A stretch of 38,685 nt of DNA from Duganella aquatilis (GTDB lineage: Bacteria > Pseudomonadota > Gammaproteobacteria > Burkholderiales > Burkholderiaceae_D): positions 1 through 38,685 of the forward strand of contig NZ_WKJL01000040.1 of assembly GCF_009674565.1 (NCBI RefSeq). The letters are read 5' to 3'. The notes beneath the pieces were generated by a model. It was not told where the DNA came from, did no database searches, and saw only the letters and a program-made list of their open reading frames with translations. Position numbers and translations under genes: made by a program. Positions 7,519-15,079 of the stretch are shown one piece after another; position 1 is the first letter of the stretch; each line of letters opens with the position of its first letter.

Positions 7519-7544
7519 TTGTCGCATTGCGTACAATTTCTTTA
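7519..7544 (-). promoter_or_regulatory. Possible sigma28 (flagellar) promoter for the chemoreceptor
   Basis: Read on the minus strand, TAAAGAAA is followed after 10 nt by TGCGACAA. This resembles the FliA pattern TAAA-N15-GCCGATAA with several mismatches and a spacing one base short. It lies about 65 bp before the chemoreceptor ATG. Chemoreceptor genes are commonly FliA-dependent, so the site is plausible but weak. Confidence 0.25.
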
Positions 7545-7561
7545 TGTGCTACAACAGCCAG

Positions 7562-8488
7562 CTAGTCCGGCTTGAAGTTCTGCCCCAGGGACATCGGCTT
7601 GTTCAACAAAATGGTCTGCGGATTGCGGCAGATAATCACTAGCACCACGATAGTGGCGACATACGGCAGCATCGACAAAAACTCCGACGGTATCGCCAGC
7701 CCCATGCCCTGGCCGTGGAACTGCAGCACCGTCACGCCGCCGAACAGGTAGGCGCCCACCAGTACGCCGCGCGGCTTCCACGTCGCGAACACTACCTGCG
7801 CCAGCGCGATCCAGCCGCGTCCCGCCGTCATGCCTTCCACCCACATCGGCGTCAGCGCCAGCGACAGGTAGGCGCCGCCCAGACCGGCCAGCGCGCCCCC
7901 GAACAGCACCGTGCCGTAACGCAGGCCGATGACGTTGAAGCCGATGGCGTGCGCGCTGTGCGGCGACTCGCCCACCGCGCGGATGACCAGGCCCAGCCGC
8001 GTGCGCGCCAGCACCCAGCCGATCGCCAGCACCAGCGCCACCGACGCATAGGTCATCGCGTCGAAGCGGAACAGCAGCGGCCCGACAAACGGCAGCTCCG
8101 ACAGCACCGGAAAATGCAGGTTGGGCATGCGCTCCACGGTCTGCCCGACAAAGCCCTGGCCGATGAAGGCGGAGGCGCCGATGCCGAACAGGGTCAGCGC
8201 CAGTCCGGTGGCCACCTGGTTGGTTTGCAGCGTCAACACCAGGAAGCCGAAGATCAGCGACATCAGCATGCCCGCCGCCGCCGCGGCCAGCAGGCCGGCC
8301 GTCATGCTGCCGGTGCTCAGCGTGACGCCGAAGCCGACCACCGCGCCGACCAGCATCATGCCCTCCATGCCGAGATTGAGCACGCCGGAACGCTCGGTCA
8401 CCAGTTCGCCCATCGACGCCACCACCAGCGGCGTGGCCGCGCCGGCGGTGCTGGCGAGGAAGGCGATCAACAATTCAGTGGTCATCAT
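7562..8488 (-). CDS. ABC transporter permease, nucleoside/purine BMP-type (second permease)
   Basis: A 308-residue integral membrane protein with about 8-9 hydrophobic segments. The pattern GELVTERSGVLNLGMEGMM near the N-terminus and PRGVLVGAYLFGG near the C-terminus are typical of the second permease of BMP-family importers (NupC/YufQ-like). The ATG at 8488 overlaps the TGA of the first permease by 4 nt (ATGA), so the two are translationally coupled and likely form the heterodimeric membrane channel. A second ATG directly follows and could also serve. It is the last gene of the minus-strand operon. No clear terminator was seen after its stop at 7562. Confidence 0.93.
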   Translation of the reverse strand: MMTTELLIAFLASTAGAATPLVVASMGELVTERSGVLNLGMEGMMLVGAVVGFGVTLSTGSMTAGLLAAAAAGMLMSLIFGFLVLTLQTNQVATGLALTLFGIGASAFIGQGFVGQTVERMPNLHFPVLSELPFVGPLLFRFDAMTYASVALVLAIGWVLARTRLGLVIRAVGESPHSAHAIGFNVIGLRYGTVLFGGALAGLGGAYLSLALTPMWVEGMTAGRGWIALAQVVFATWKPRGVLVGAYLFGGVTVLQFHGQGMGLAIPSEFLSMLPYVATIVVLVIICRNPQTILLNKPMSLGQNFKPD

Positions 8489-9561
8489 GCTGCAACTCCT
8501 GCCGCGCGCTTGTGCGGCTTGATGCGATAGTGGATGAACAGGTCCGCCGCCAGCAGATAAAACAGCAGCAGCCCCTGGAAGATGCCGGTGATGGCGGACG
8601 GCGCCTGCAACTCGATCTGCGCCGTCTCGCCGCCGATGTACAGCAGCGACATCAGCAACGCCGACAGCACCACGCCCAGCGGATGCAAACGCCCCACGTA
8701 CGCGACGATGATGGCGGCGAAGCCATAGCCCGGCGACACCGACGGCTGCAACTGCCCCAGCGGCCCCGCCACTTCGCCGACGCCGGCGATGCCGGCCAGC
8801 GCGCCGCTGACCATGAACGCCAGCCAGACGTTGCGCGGCTCGCTGAAACCGGCGTACAGCGCGGCGGCAGGCGCCATGCCGCTGACCTGCATGCGATAGC
8901 CGGCAAAGGTATGCTGGCAGAAGAACCACGCCGCGCCGGCAGCCAGCAGCGACAGGATGAACGCCGCATTCACGCGCAAGCCTTCCACCAGCAGCGGCAG
9001 GGTGGCCGACTCGCTGAACATCTTCGACTGCGGGAAGTTGAAGCCGGCCGGATCGCGCATCGGCCCGTGCACCAGGTAGCTCAGCAAGTGATACGCCACG
9101 TACACCAGCATCAGGCTGACGAGAATCTCGCTGGTGTTGAAGCGCGTGCGCAGCAGCGCCGGAATCGCCGCCCACAGCATGCCGCCCAGCGCACCGGCCA
9201 GCAGCATCAGCGGCAGCACCCACCACGCCTGCACTTCATCGAAGTACAGCGCCACGGCGCCGGCGGCAATCGCGCCGATGGTCAGCTGGCCGTCGGCGCC
9301 GATGTTGTTGACGTTGGCGCGGAAACCGATCGCCAGGCCCACGCCGCACAGGATCAGCGGCGTCGCCTTCAGCAGCAGCTCGCCCACGCCGTACAGGGTG
9401 GTCCACGGTTTGACGAAGTACACGTAGAACGCATGCAGCGGCTCCTGGCCGATGAAGAAGAACAGCAGCGAGCCGGTGAACAGCATGGCCGCCGCCGCGA
9501 TCAGCGGCGACGCCAGCATCATGCGGCGCGATGGTTCGGGACGTCGTTCAAGCCTGGACAT
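8485..9561 (-). CDS. ABC transporter permease, nucleoside/purine BMP-type (first permease)
   Basis: A 358-residue membrane protein. A cytoplasmic N-terminus (MSRLERRPEPSRR) precedes a hydrophobic segment at about 18-38. The conserved stretch ATPLILCGVGLAIGFRANVNN followed by NIGADGQLTIGAI is the signature of the NupB/YufP permease type. It pairs with the permease downstream (4-bp overlap) and overlaps the ATPase gene upstream by 14 bp. Together with the BMP binding protein at 13.0 kb it should import nucleosides or nucleobases across the inner membrane. Substrate assignment rests on family and neighbours. Confidence 0.93.
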   Translation of the reverse strand: MSRLERRPEPSRRMMLASPLIAAAAMLFTGSLLFFFIGQEPLHAFYVYFVKPWTTLYGVGELLLKATPLILCGVGLAIGFRANVNNIGADGQLTIGAIAAGAVALYFDEVQAWWVLPLMLLAGALGGMLWAAIPALLRTRFNTSEILVSLMLVYVAYHLLSYLVHGPMRDPAGFNFPQSKMFSESATLPLLVEGLRVNAAFILSLLAAGAAWFFCQHTFAGYRMQVSGMAPAAALYAGFSEPRNVWLAFMVSGALAGIAGVGEVAGPLGQLQPSVSPGYGFAAIIVAYVGRLHPLGVVLSALLMSLLYIGGETAQIELQAPSAITGIFQGLLLFYLLAADLFIHYRIKPHKRAAGVAA

Positions 9562-11092
9562 AATCTGGAGCTCCCTGGTAATCGAAATCGCCGCTCATCC
9601 AGACGCCGATTTCATTGATGCTGGTGGTGGCAGCCGGCACCGCGCGCGACAGGCGGCCATCGGCCAGCACGGCGATGCGGTCGCTCATCATGAACAATTC
9701 GTCCAGCTCCTCGGACAGCACCAGCACCGCCACGCCCTGGTCGCGCATGTCGATGATGGCCTGGCGTATCAGCATGGCGGCGCCGACGTCGACGCCCCAC
9801 GTGGGCTGGGCGAAGATCATCACCTTCGGTCCGAGCATGATCTCGCGGCCGACGACGAACTTTTGCAGATTGCCGCCCGACAGGCTGGCCGCCGCCGACT
9901 GGTCGCCGCCGCACTTCACCTTGAAGCGCGTGATGACCCGGTGTGCAAACAGGCGCACCGTGGCGCGCTGGATCAGGCCTTTCTTGACCATGCCGGTCTT
10001 CGCGGCCGGCACGTAGCCGGTCAGCAGCGCGTTATCCGCCAGCGACAGCTCGGGCGCCGCGCCGCGTCCCAGCCGTTCTTCCGGCACGAAGCCGAGGCCC
10101 AGCTGGCGGCGCTGCGCCGCGTTCAGCGCGCCCACGTCCTGCTGGCCGAGACGGATGGTGCCTTCGCGCAGATGCAGCGTGCGTTCGCCGGAGATGGCCT
10201 TCAGCAGCTCCTGCTGGCCGTTGCCGGAAATGCCGGCGATGCCGACGATCTCGCCGCTGCGCAGCGACAGGCTGATGTCCTTCAGCCGCGTGCCGAAGGG
10301 ATCGGCGCTTTGCACATTCAAATGGTCCAGCGTCAGCAGCACTTCGCCAGGCTCGCGCGGCGTATTGACGCACACCGGCAGCTCGCGGCCGATCATCAGT
10401 TCCGCCAGCGACTTCGCGCTTTCCTCCTTCGGCAGCGCGGTGCCGGACACGCGTCCGGCGCGTAGCACCGTGGCCTTGTCGCACAGCGACTGGATTTCAT
10501 CGAGCTTGTGGCTGATGTACAGGATGCTGACGCCTTCCGCCGCCAGCCGCCGCAGCGACTCGAACAGTTTGAGCACCGCATCCGGCGTCAGCACCGAGGT
10601 CGGCTCGTCCATGATCAGCAGCTTGGGCGATTGCAGCAGGCAGCGCACGATTTCCACCCGCTGCCGCTCGCCGACCGACATGCTGTGCACCAGCCGCTGC
10701 GGATCGAGCGGCAGGCCGTATTGTTCCGACACCTGCTTGATGCGCGGCGCCAGCGCCGCCGGCGACACCTTGTCGTCCAGCGCCAGGGCGATGTTCTCGG
10801 CCACCGTCAGCGTCTCGAACAGGGCGAAGTGCTGGAACACCATGCCGATGCCCAGCTTGCGCGCATCGTGCGGCGAATGGATGTGCACCTGGCGGCCCTC
10901 CCACATGATCTGGCCGTCGTCCGGTTTGACCACGCCGTAGATGATCTTCATCAGCGTGCTCTTGCCAGCGCCGTTCTCGCCCAGCACGGCGTGGATCTCG
11001 CCGGGCATCACGGTCAGGTTCACGTCGGCGTTGGCCACCACCGAGGGATAAATCTTGGAGATGCCGAGCATCTGCAAGCGCGGTTCAGTCAT
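9548..11092 (-). CDS. ABC transporter ATP-binding protein with two ATPase domains (nucleoside/purine importer)
   Basis: A 514-residue cytoplasmic protein with tandem ABC domains. The first (about 5-235) has Walker A GENGAGKST (38-46), signature MSVGERQRVEI and Walker B LLIMDEPT. The second (about 255-500) has a degenerate Walker A (GISGNGQQELL, no Lys-Ser), signature LSGGNLQK and Walker B MIFAQPT, with Gln replacing the catalytic Glu. One active and one degenerate site is the normal state of the YufO/NupA-type family. It is the first gene of the minus-strand importer operon. A GTATAC operator candidate lies 19 bp upstream of its ATG, so the GntR protein encoded divergently probably controls it. 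Confidence 0.95.
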   Translation of the reverse strand: MTEPRLQMLGISKIYPSVVANADVNLTVMPGEIHAVLGENGAGKSTLMKIIYGVVKPDDGQIMWEGRQVHIHSPHDARKLGIGMVFQHFALFETLTVAENIALALDDKVSPAALAPRIKQVSEQYGLPLDPQRLVHSMSVGERQRVEIVRCLLQSPKLLIMDEPTSVLTPDAVLKLFESLRRLAAEGVSILYISHKLDEIQSLCDKATVLRAGRVSGTALPKEESAKSLAELMIGRELPVCVNTPREPGEVLLTLDHLNVQSADPFGTRLKDISLSLRSGEIVGIAGISGNGQQELLKAISGERTLHLREGTIRLGQQDVGALNAAQRRQLGLGFVPEERLGRGAAPELSLADNALLTGYVPAAKTGMVKKGLIQRATVRLFAHRVITRFKVKCGGDQSAAASLSGGNLQKFVVGREIMLGPKVMIFAQPTWGVDVGAAMLIRQAIIDMRDQGVAVLVLSEELDELFMMSDRIAVLADGRLSRAVPAATTSINEIGVWMSGDFDYQGAPDYVQA

Positions 11093-11108
11093 CGGCGCGT
11101 TCCCTTCA

Positions 11109-11118
11109 TCGTATACAA
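11109..11118. promoter_or_regulatory. Candidate GntR operator 1 (ABC operon side)
   Basis: TCGTATACAA, centred on the palindrome GTATAC (11111-11116), lies 17 bp upstream of the ATPase start codon. It is an inverted copy of the site at 11247-11256. FCD-type GntR regulators often bind short TTGTATACAA-like palindromes, which makes this a plausible site of the neighbouring regulator. Confidence 0.5.
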
Positions 11119-11225
11119 ATCAGATGCTGCAACAGACGCAATTAGCGTGCCACGCGCGCCGTGCGGCATCTGCGCTATTTTGGCGGCGCCCTGCACCAAA
11201 GAGGGATGCCACGCAACCCAAAAGC

Positions 11226-11242
11226 GTGCACAGCGTGTGCAC
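11226..11242. repeat. GTGCAC-N5-GTGCAC repeat in the divergent regulatory region
   Basis: Two GTGCAC hexamers, each self-complementary, flank AGCGT, so the 17-bp unit is both a direct and an inverted repeat. It lies between the ABC operon and gntR promoters, 4 bp from the second GTATAC site. It could be a second regulator's site; no protein can be assigned. Confidence 0.4.
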
Positions 11243-11246
11243 AACT

Positions 11247-11256
11247 TTGTATACGA
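11247..11256. promoter_or_regulatory. Candidate GntR operator 2 (gntR side)
   Basis: TTGTATACGA, centred on GTATAC (11249-11254), is the inverted counterpart of the site at 11109-11118. With one flank read from each strand, both match TTGTATAC. It lies about 20 bp before the -10-like TATAAC (11276-11281) and 55 bp before the gntR ATG. This fits autoregulation. Confidence 0.5.
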
Positions 11257-11310
11257 CTTAGCACGCTTCCTGCTTTATAACGGATAGCATCACTGACATG
11301 GGAGCCTTCA

Positions 11311-12024
11311 ATGCCTGACAAGCGCAAAGCCGATCAAGCTGTCGTCAAGCGCGGTACCACCGCCATCGACATGCGCATTTACAAAGCGGTAGTCAATGCC
11401 GTCATGAGTCACCGTCTGCCACCCGGAACCCACCTGGGCGAGGCGGATTTCTGCGAGCTGTATGACGTCAGCCGCACCACCGTGCGCAAGGCGCTGCAAC
11501 GCCTGGCGCACGATCACATCATCGAGCTGCGGCCCAATCGCGGCGCGGTGATCGCCTCGCCCACGCCGCAGGAGGCGCGCGACATCTTCGCTGCGCGCCG
11601 TGCCGTGGAGCGCGAGATCGTGCCGCTGGTGATACAGCACGCCACGCCGGAGTCGCTGAAGCAGATCCGCGCAGCCCTTGCGGCGGAAGACGCCGCGCGC
11701 CGCAGCGGCGACCGCGCCGGCTGGATACGGCTGGGCGGCGAGTTCCATCTGCTGCTGGCGCAGCTGGCCGGCAACCACGTGCTGCAGCGCTTCATGGCGG
11801 AGCTGGTGTCGCGCTGTTCGCTGATCATCGCCCTCTATGAAACACCGGGCAGCGCCATGTGCGAGAACGATGAACACCAGGATCTGGCCACGCTGATCGA
11901 GCAGGGAAAAGTGAAGGAAGCCACGCACCTGATCGAACATCACCTGCTGGAAATCGAAGCGCGCCTGCGCCTGGCGGAGCAGGACAAGAAAGTTAATCTA
12001 GCCGAAGCGTTGTCAGGTTTTTAA
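11311..12024 (+). CDS. GntR-family (FCD) transcriptional regulator of the purine locus
   Basis: A 237-residue protein with GGAG upstream of ATG 11311. The winged helix at about 20-90 shows the GntR pattern: MRIYKAVVNAVMSHRLPPGT, then LGEADFCELYDVSRTTVRKA and IIELRPNRGAVIASP. The C-terminal FCD helical domain (about 95-225) has the expected metal-ligand-like residues D/H/H (RAVEREIVP, GGEFHLLLAQLAGNH, DEHQDLATLI, HLIEHHLLEIEARL). Placed between the two halves of the nucleoside/purine uptake locus, it most likely represses both and responds to a purine or its breakdown product. This is inferred from position and the GTATAC sites. Confidence 0.92.
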   Translation: MPDKRKADQAVVKRGTTAIDMRIYKAVVNAVMSHRLPPGTHLGEADFCELYDVSRTTVRKALQRLAHDHIIELRPNRGAVIASPTPQEARDIFAARRAVEREIVPLVIQHATPESLKQIRAALAAEDAARRSGDRAGWIRLGGEFHLLLAQLAGNHVLQRFMAELVSRCSLIIALYETPGSAMCENDEHQDLATLIEQGKVKEATHLIEHHLLEIEARLRLAEQDKKVNLAEALSGF

Positions 12025-12083
12025 ATAGTTGGCCCGCTTATTGCTAAAGAGGTGGACGAGATTGAATCCAACATTAAAACTAA

Positions 12084-12093
12084 TTGGATACAA
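12084..12093. promoter_or_regulatory. Candidate GntR operator 3 (tsx side)
   Basis: TTGGATACAA, 38 bp before the tsx-like start codon, differs by one base from the symmetric TTGTATACAA suggested by the two sites in the divergent region. It also forms an inverted repeat with ATCCAA at 12066-12071. It would place the tsx-bmp operon under the same regulator. One 10-bp match in one place can arise by chance. Confidence 0.4.
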
Positions 12094-12131
12094 AAAAAGT
12101 GCTTTCAAACCTCACCAACCGGAGTTCAACA

Positions 12132-12980
12132 ATGCCAAATCTCGTCCGCCTCACCGCCGCCATCGCCCTGCTCTTCGCTTGCACCGCGCAAGCCGCAGAC
12201 TGGACCGACACCTCGCTCAGCTATCGTTACGGTACCAAGTTCGCCGAGCCGTACAACGACAACGACATCACCAAGAACATCGTCAACCTGAGCAGCGTAT
12301 CGGGTTACAAGTACGGCAAAAACTTCTTCAGCGTCGACCTTCTGATGTCGTCCGAGCTCGATCCGTCGGCGGCCGGTTCCAACAGCGGCGCGCACGAAGC
12401 CTACGTGGTGTATCGCCACACGCTGGACTTCGGCAAGATCTTCAACAAGAGCTATGCCTTCGGTCCGGTGCGCGGCGTCGGCGCCACCGCCGGCTTTGAC
12501 TACAACAGCAAAACCGACGCCGGCTACAACTCCAAGAAACGCATGGTCGTCGCCGGTCCGACGCTGATGATGGACGTGCCGGGCTTCCTCGACATCAGCC
12601 TGCTCGCGCTGTGGGAATCCAACGCGCCGTACAACACCTTCACCAACCAGGCCACGCCGCGCTACGCGTACAAGACCCACGCCATGCTGACCGGCGCCTG
12701 GGGCATTCCGTTCAACGTCGGCATTCCGCTGTCGTTCGAAGGCTACGCCAACTTCATCACCGGCAAGGGCACCAATGAATTCGGCGGCGGCACCGCGCCG
12801 GAAACCAACATCGACATGCAGATCATGTACGACATCAGCGAAACGCTCGGCACGCCGAAGAACACCTTCAAGATCGGCGTCGAGTACCAGTACTGGAAAA
12901 ACAAATTCGGCAACCCGGATCGCACCGTTCCAGGCGCCACGGCCAAAACGCCGATGGTGCGCGCGGAATACCACTTCTAA
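12132..12980 (+). CDS. Tsx/OmpK-type nucleoside-specific outer-membrane channel
   Basis: A 282-residue protein with GGAG 7 nt before ATG 12132. A signal peptide (about residues 1-22, cleaved near AQA-AD) precedes a beta-barrel rich in alternating aromatic and polar residues that ends in the aromatic C-terminal residue of outer-membrane proteins (RAEYHF). The strings SYRYGTKFAEPYNDNDITKN, SGYKYGKNFFSVDLL and GAHEAYVVYRHTLDFGK match the Tsx family. Tsx lets nucleosides cross the outer membrane by diffusion. It lies 36 bp upstream of the BMP binding protein, so one operon would carry nucleosides from the outer membrane to the inner-membrane importer. Confidence 0.92.
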   Translation: MPNLVRLTAAIALLFACTAQAADWTDTSLSYRYGTKFAEPYNDNDITKNIVNLSSVSGYKYGKNFFSVDLLMSSELDPSAAGSNSGAHEAYVVYRHTLDFGKIFNKSYAFGPVRGVGATAGFDYNSKTDAGYNSKKRMVVAGPTLMMDVPGFLDISLLALWESNAPYNTFTNQATPRYAYKTHAMLTGAWGIPFNVGIPLSFEGYANFITGKGTNEFGGGTAPETNIDMQIMYDISETLGTPKNTFKIGVEYQYWKNKFGNPDRTVPGATAKTPMVRAEYHF

Positions 12981-13016
12981 CTTCGCTTCTTACTTATTAC
13001 ACGCAAAGGAAACCGT

Positions 13017-14093
13017 ATGATGAATCGTCGCAAAGTACTGGCCGCCCTGGCTGTCGCCACCGCCTTCGCCGCCGCACCATCGTTTGCAGCAGACCCGCTG
13101 AAAATCGGCTTCGTCTACGTCGGCCCTGTCGGCGACGCCGGCTGGACCTACGCGCACGACCAGGCCCGCCTGGCGATGGAAAAGGAACTCGGCGCCGCGG
13201 TCAAGACCACCTACGTGGAAAACGTGCCGGAAGGCGCGGACGCCGAACGCGTGATCCGCAAGCTGGTCGCCGAAGGCAACAAGCTGATTTTCACCACCTC
13301 CTTCGGCTACATGAACCCGACCGAGAAAGTCGCCAAGTCCACGCCGGGTGTGGTGTTCCTGCACGCCACCGGCTTCAAGACCGCCAAGAACATGGGCATC
13401 TACGAATCGCGCCTGTATGAAGGCGCTTACCTGGATGGCATCCTGGCCGGCAAGATGAGCAAGTCGAACACGCTGGGCTTCATCGCGTCCTTCCCGGTGC
13501 CTGAGGTGATCCGCAACATCAACGCCTTCACGCTCGGCGCGCAAAGCGTGAACCCGAAAATCAAGACCAAGGTCATTTGGGTGAACTCGTGGTACGACCC
13601 GGCGAAGGAACGCCAGGCCGCCGAAACCCTGGTGGCGCAAGGCGCCGATGTGATGGCGCAGAACACCGACTCGCCGGCCACGCTGCAAGTGGCGCAGGAA
13701 AAAGGCGTGTACGCCTTCGGCTGGGATTCGGACATGTCCAAGTTCGCGCCGAAAGCGCACCTGACCGCCGCCACCAACGACTGGTCCGGCTACTACATCG
13801 ACACCGCCAAAGCCGTCATGGCCGGCACCTGGAAATCCGGCGCCTACCACGGCGGTCTGAAGGAGGGCATGGTCAAGATGTCGAAGATTAATGCCGTGGT
13901 GCCTGCCGATGCGGTGAAGGCGTTTGAAGAGAAGAAGGCCGCGCTGACCGCCGGCACCTTCGCGCCATTCACCGGCCCGATCAAGGACCAATCGGGCGCC
14001 ATCAAGTACGCCGCCGGCGTCAAGGCGCCCGAGAAGGATTTGATGGGCATGAACTTCTACGTGCAAGGCGTGGAAGGCACCATTCCGAAGTGA
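13017..14093 (+). CDS. BMP-family ABC transporter substrate-binding protein (nucleoside/purine)
   Basis: A 358-residue periplasmic protein. The ribosome site AAAGGA is followed by two ATGs (13017, 13020). A Sec signal peptide (about 1-25, cleaved near SFA-ADP) has no lipobox Cys, so the mature protein should be soluble. The Bmp/PnrA fold shows in KIGFVYVGPVGDAGWTYAHD, LIFTTSFGYMNPTEKVA and QNTDSPATLQVAQEKGVYAFG. It should deliver ligand to the ATPase/permease operon encoded on the other strand. The Rieske oxygenase start overlaps its stop by 4 nt if GTG 14090 is used, linking uptake and catabolism in one transcript. Confidence 0.95.
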   Translation: MMNRRKVLAALAVATAFAAAPSFAADPLKIGFVYVGPVGDAGWTYAHDQARLAMEKELGAAVKTTYVENVPEGADAERVIRKLVAEGNKLIFTTSFGYMNPTEKVAKSTPGVVFLHATGFKTAKNMGIYESRLYEGAYLDGILAGKMSKSNTLGFIASFPVPEVIRNINAFTLGAQSVNPKIKTKVIWVNSWYDPAKERQAAETLVAQGADVMAQNTDSPATLQVAQEKGVYAFGWDSDMSKFAPKAHLTAATNDWSGYYIDTAKAVMAGTWKSGAYHGGLKEGMVKMSKINAVVPADAVKAFEEKKAALTAGTFAPFTGPIKDQSGAIKYAAGVKAPEKDLMGMNFYVQGVEGTIPK

Positions 14094-15079
14094 GCATGGA
14101 CCCGGTCCTGCTGAACGACTGGCATCCGGTCGCGCTCTCCAACCGGATCGAAGCCGGCGCCATGCTGGCCGCCGATCTGCTGGAGACGCGCGTGGTGCTG
14201 TGGCGCGACAGCGGCGGCGTGCTGCACGCATGGGAAGACCGCTGTCCGCATCGCGGCACGCAGCTTTCCATGGGCACGCTGCATGACGACACGCTGACCT
14301 GCCCTTACCACGGCTGGAGCTTCGGCAAGGAAGGCCGCTGCACGCGCATCCCGGCGCTGCCTGACGCGCCGTTGAAGGCGCAGGTGGCGGTGTACCACGT
14401 GCGGGAGCAGTATGGACTGGTGTGGGTGTGCCTCGGCACGCCCGCGCATGCGGGGCCGCCGGCGTTTCCCGAATTCGCCGACGACCAGCTGCGCAAGGTC
14501 TGGTGCGGTCCTTACGAGGTGCACAGCAGCGGTCCGCGCATCGTCGAGAACTTCCTCGACATGGCGCACTTCGCGTTTGTGCATGAAGGCATATTGGGCG
14601 ACAAACAGCAGACCGTCATCCCCGACTACACCGTCGAAACGTTCGACGATCCCGAATACGGCAGCGGCGTGTGGGCCAGGCAGTGCTACGCCTTCCAGCC
14701 GCAGGCCAGCAAGGCCGCCACCGGCGGCAGCGACATCGAATACACCTACCGCGTGGTGCGGCCGCTGACGGCCATCCTCACCAAGCATCCGCCGGGCAGC
14801 ATCCGCGAAGCGATCGCGCTGCTGCTGCAGCCGCTGACCGAAACCACCACCCGCGTGTGGATCGTCATGGCGCTGAACGACTTCACTTCCAGCGACGACG
14901 CGCTGCGCGCCTTCCAGGACACCATCTTCCTGCAGGACCAGCCGATTCTGGAAAGCCAGCATCCGGCGCGTTTGCCGCTGACGCCGGGCGCCGAAGTGTC
15001 GGTGGCGTGCGACCGCATGTCGCTGGCCTATCGCGGTTATCTCAAGCAGCAGAATTTGCATTACGGAGTGTTACGATGA
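14090..15079 (+). CDS. Rieske non-haem iron oxygenase, large subunit (candidate purine hydroxylase, HpxD-like)
   Basis: A 329-residue protein from GTG 14090 (GTGA overlap with the bmp stop), or 327 from ATG 14096. The Rieske [2Fe-2S] site is C52-P-H54 ... C71-P-Y-H74. The mononuclear iron site is D157-x2-H160-x4-H165 (NFLDMAHFAFVHEG), with a later Asp likely in DTIFLQDQPILESQHP. The C-terminal half resembles the VanA/phthalate-dioxygenase branch. Sandwiched between a purine importer and a guanine-deaminase-like gene, it may hydroxylate a purine. Klebsiella hpx loci use a Rieske enzyme (HpxDE) for hypoxanthine to xanthine. No reductase gene adjoins it, so electrons must come from elsewhere. 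An N- or O-demethylase role is the alternative. Confidence 0.9.
   Translation: MSMDPVLLNDWHPVALSNRIEAGAMLAADLLETRVVLWRDSGGVLHAWEDRCPHRGTQLSMGTLHDDTLTCPYHGWSFGKEGRCTRIPALPDAPLKAQVAVYHVREQYGLVWVCLGTPAHAGPPAFPEFADDQLRKVWCGPYEVHSSGPRIVENFLDMAHFAFVHEGILGDKQQTVIPDYTVETFDDPEYGSGVWARQCYAFQPQASKAATGGSDIEYTYRVVRPLTAILTKHPPGSIREAIALLLQPLTETTTRVWIVMALNDFTSSDDALRAFQDTIFLQDQPILESQHPARLPLTPGAEVSVACDRMSLAYRGYLKQQNLHYGVLR

Noticed and set aside
7562..9226. A single 554-residue permease-like protein read from 9226
   Set aside because: Its first part is an out-of-frame reading of the first permease. The true second permease starts at 8488 with an ATGA overlap.
12126..12974. A 282-codon minus-strand open frame opposite the Tsx-like gene
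   Set aside because: The + strand has the signal peptide, barrel pattern and Tsx motifs; this frame has none.
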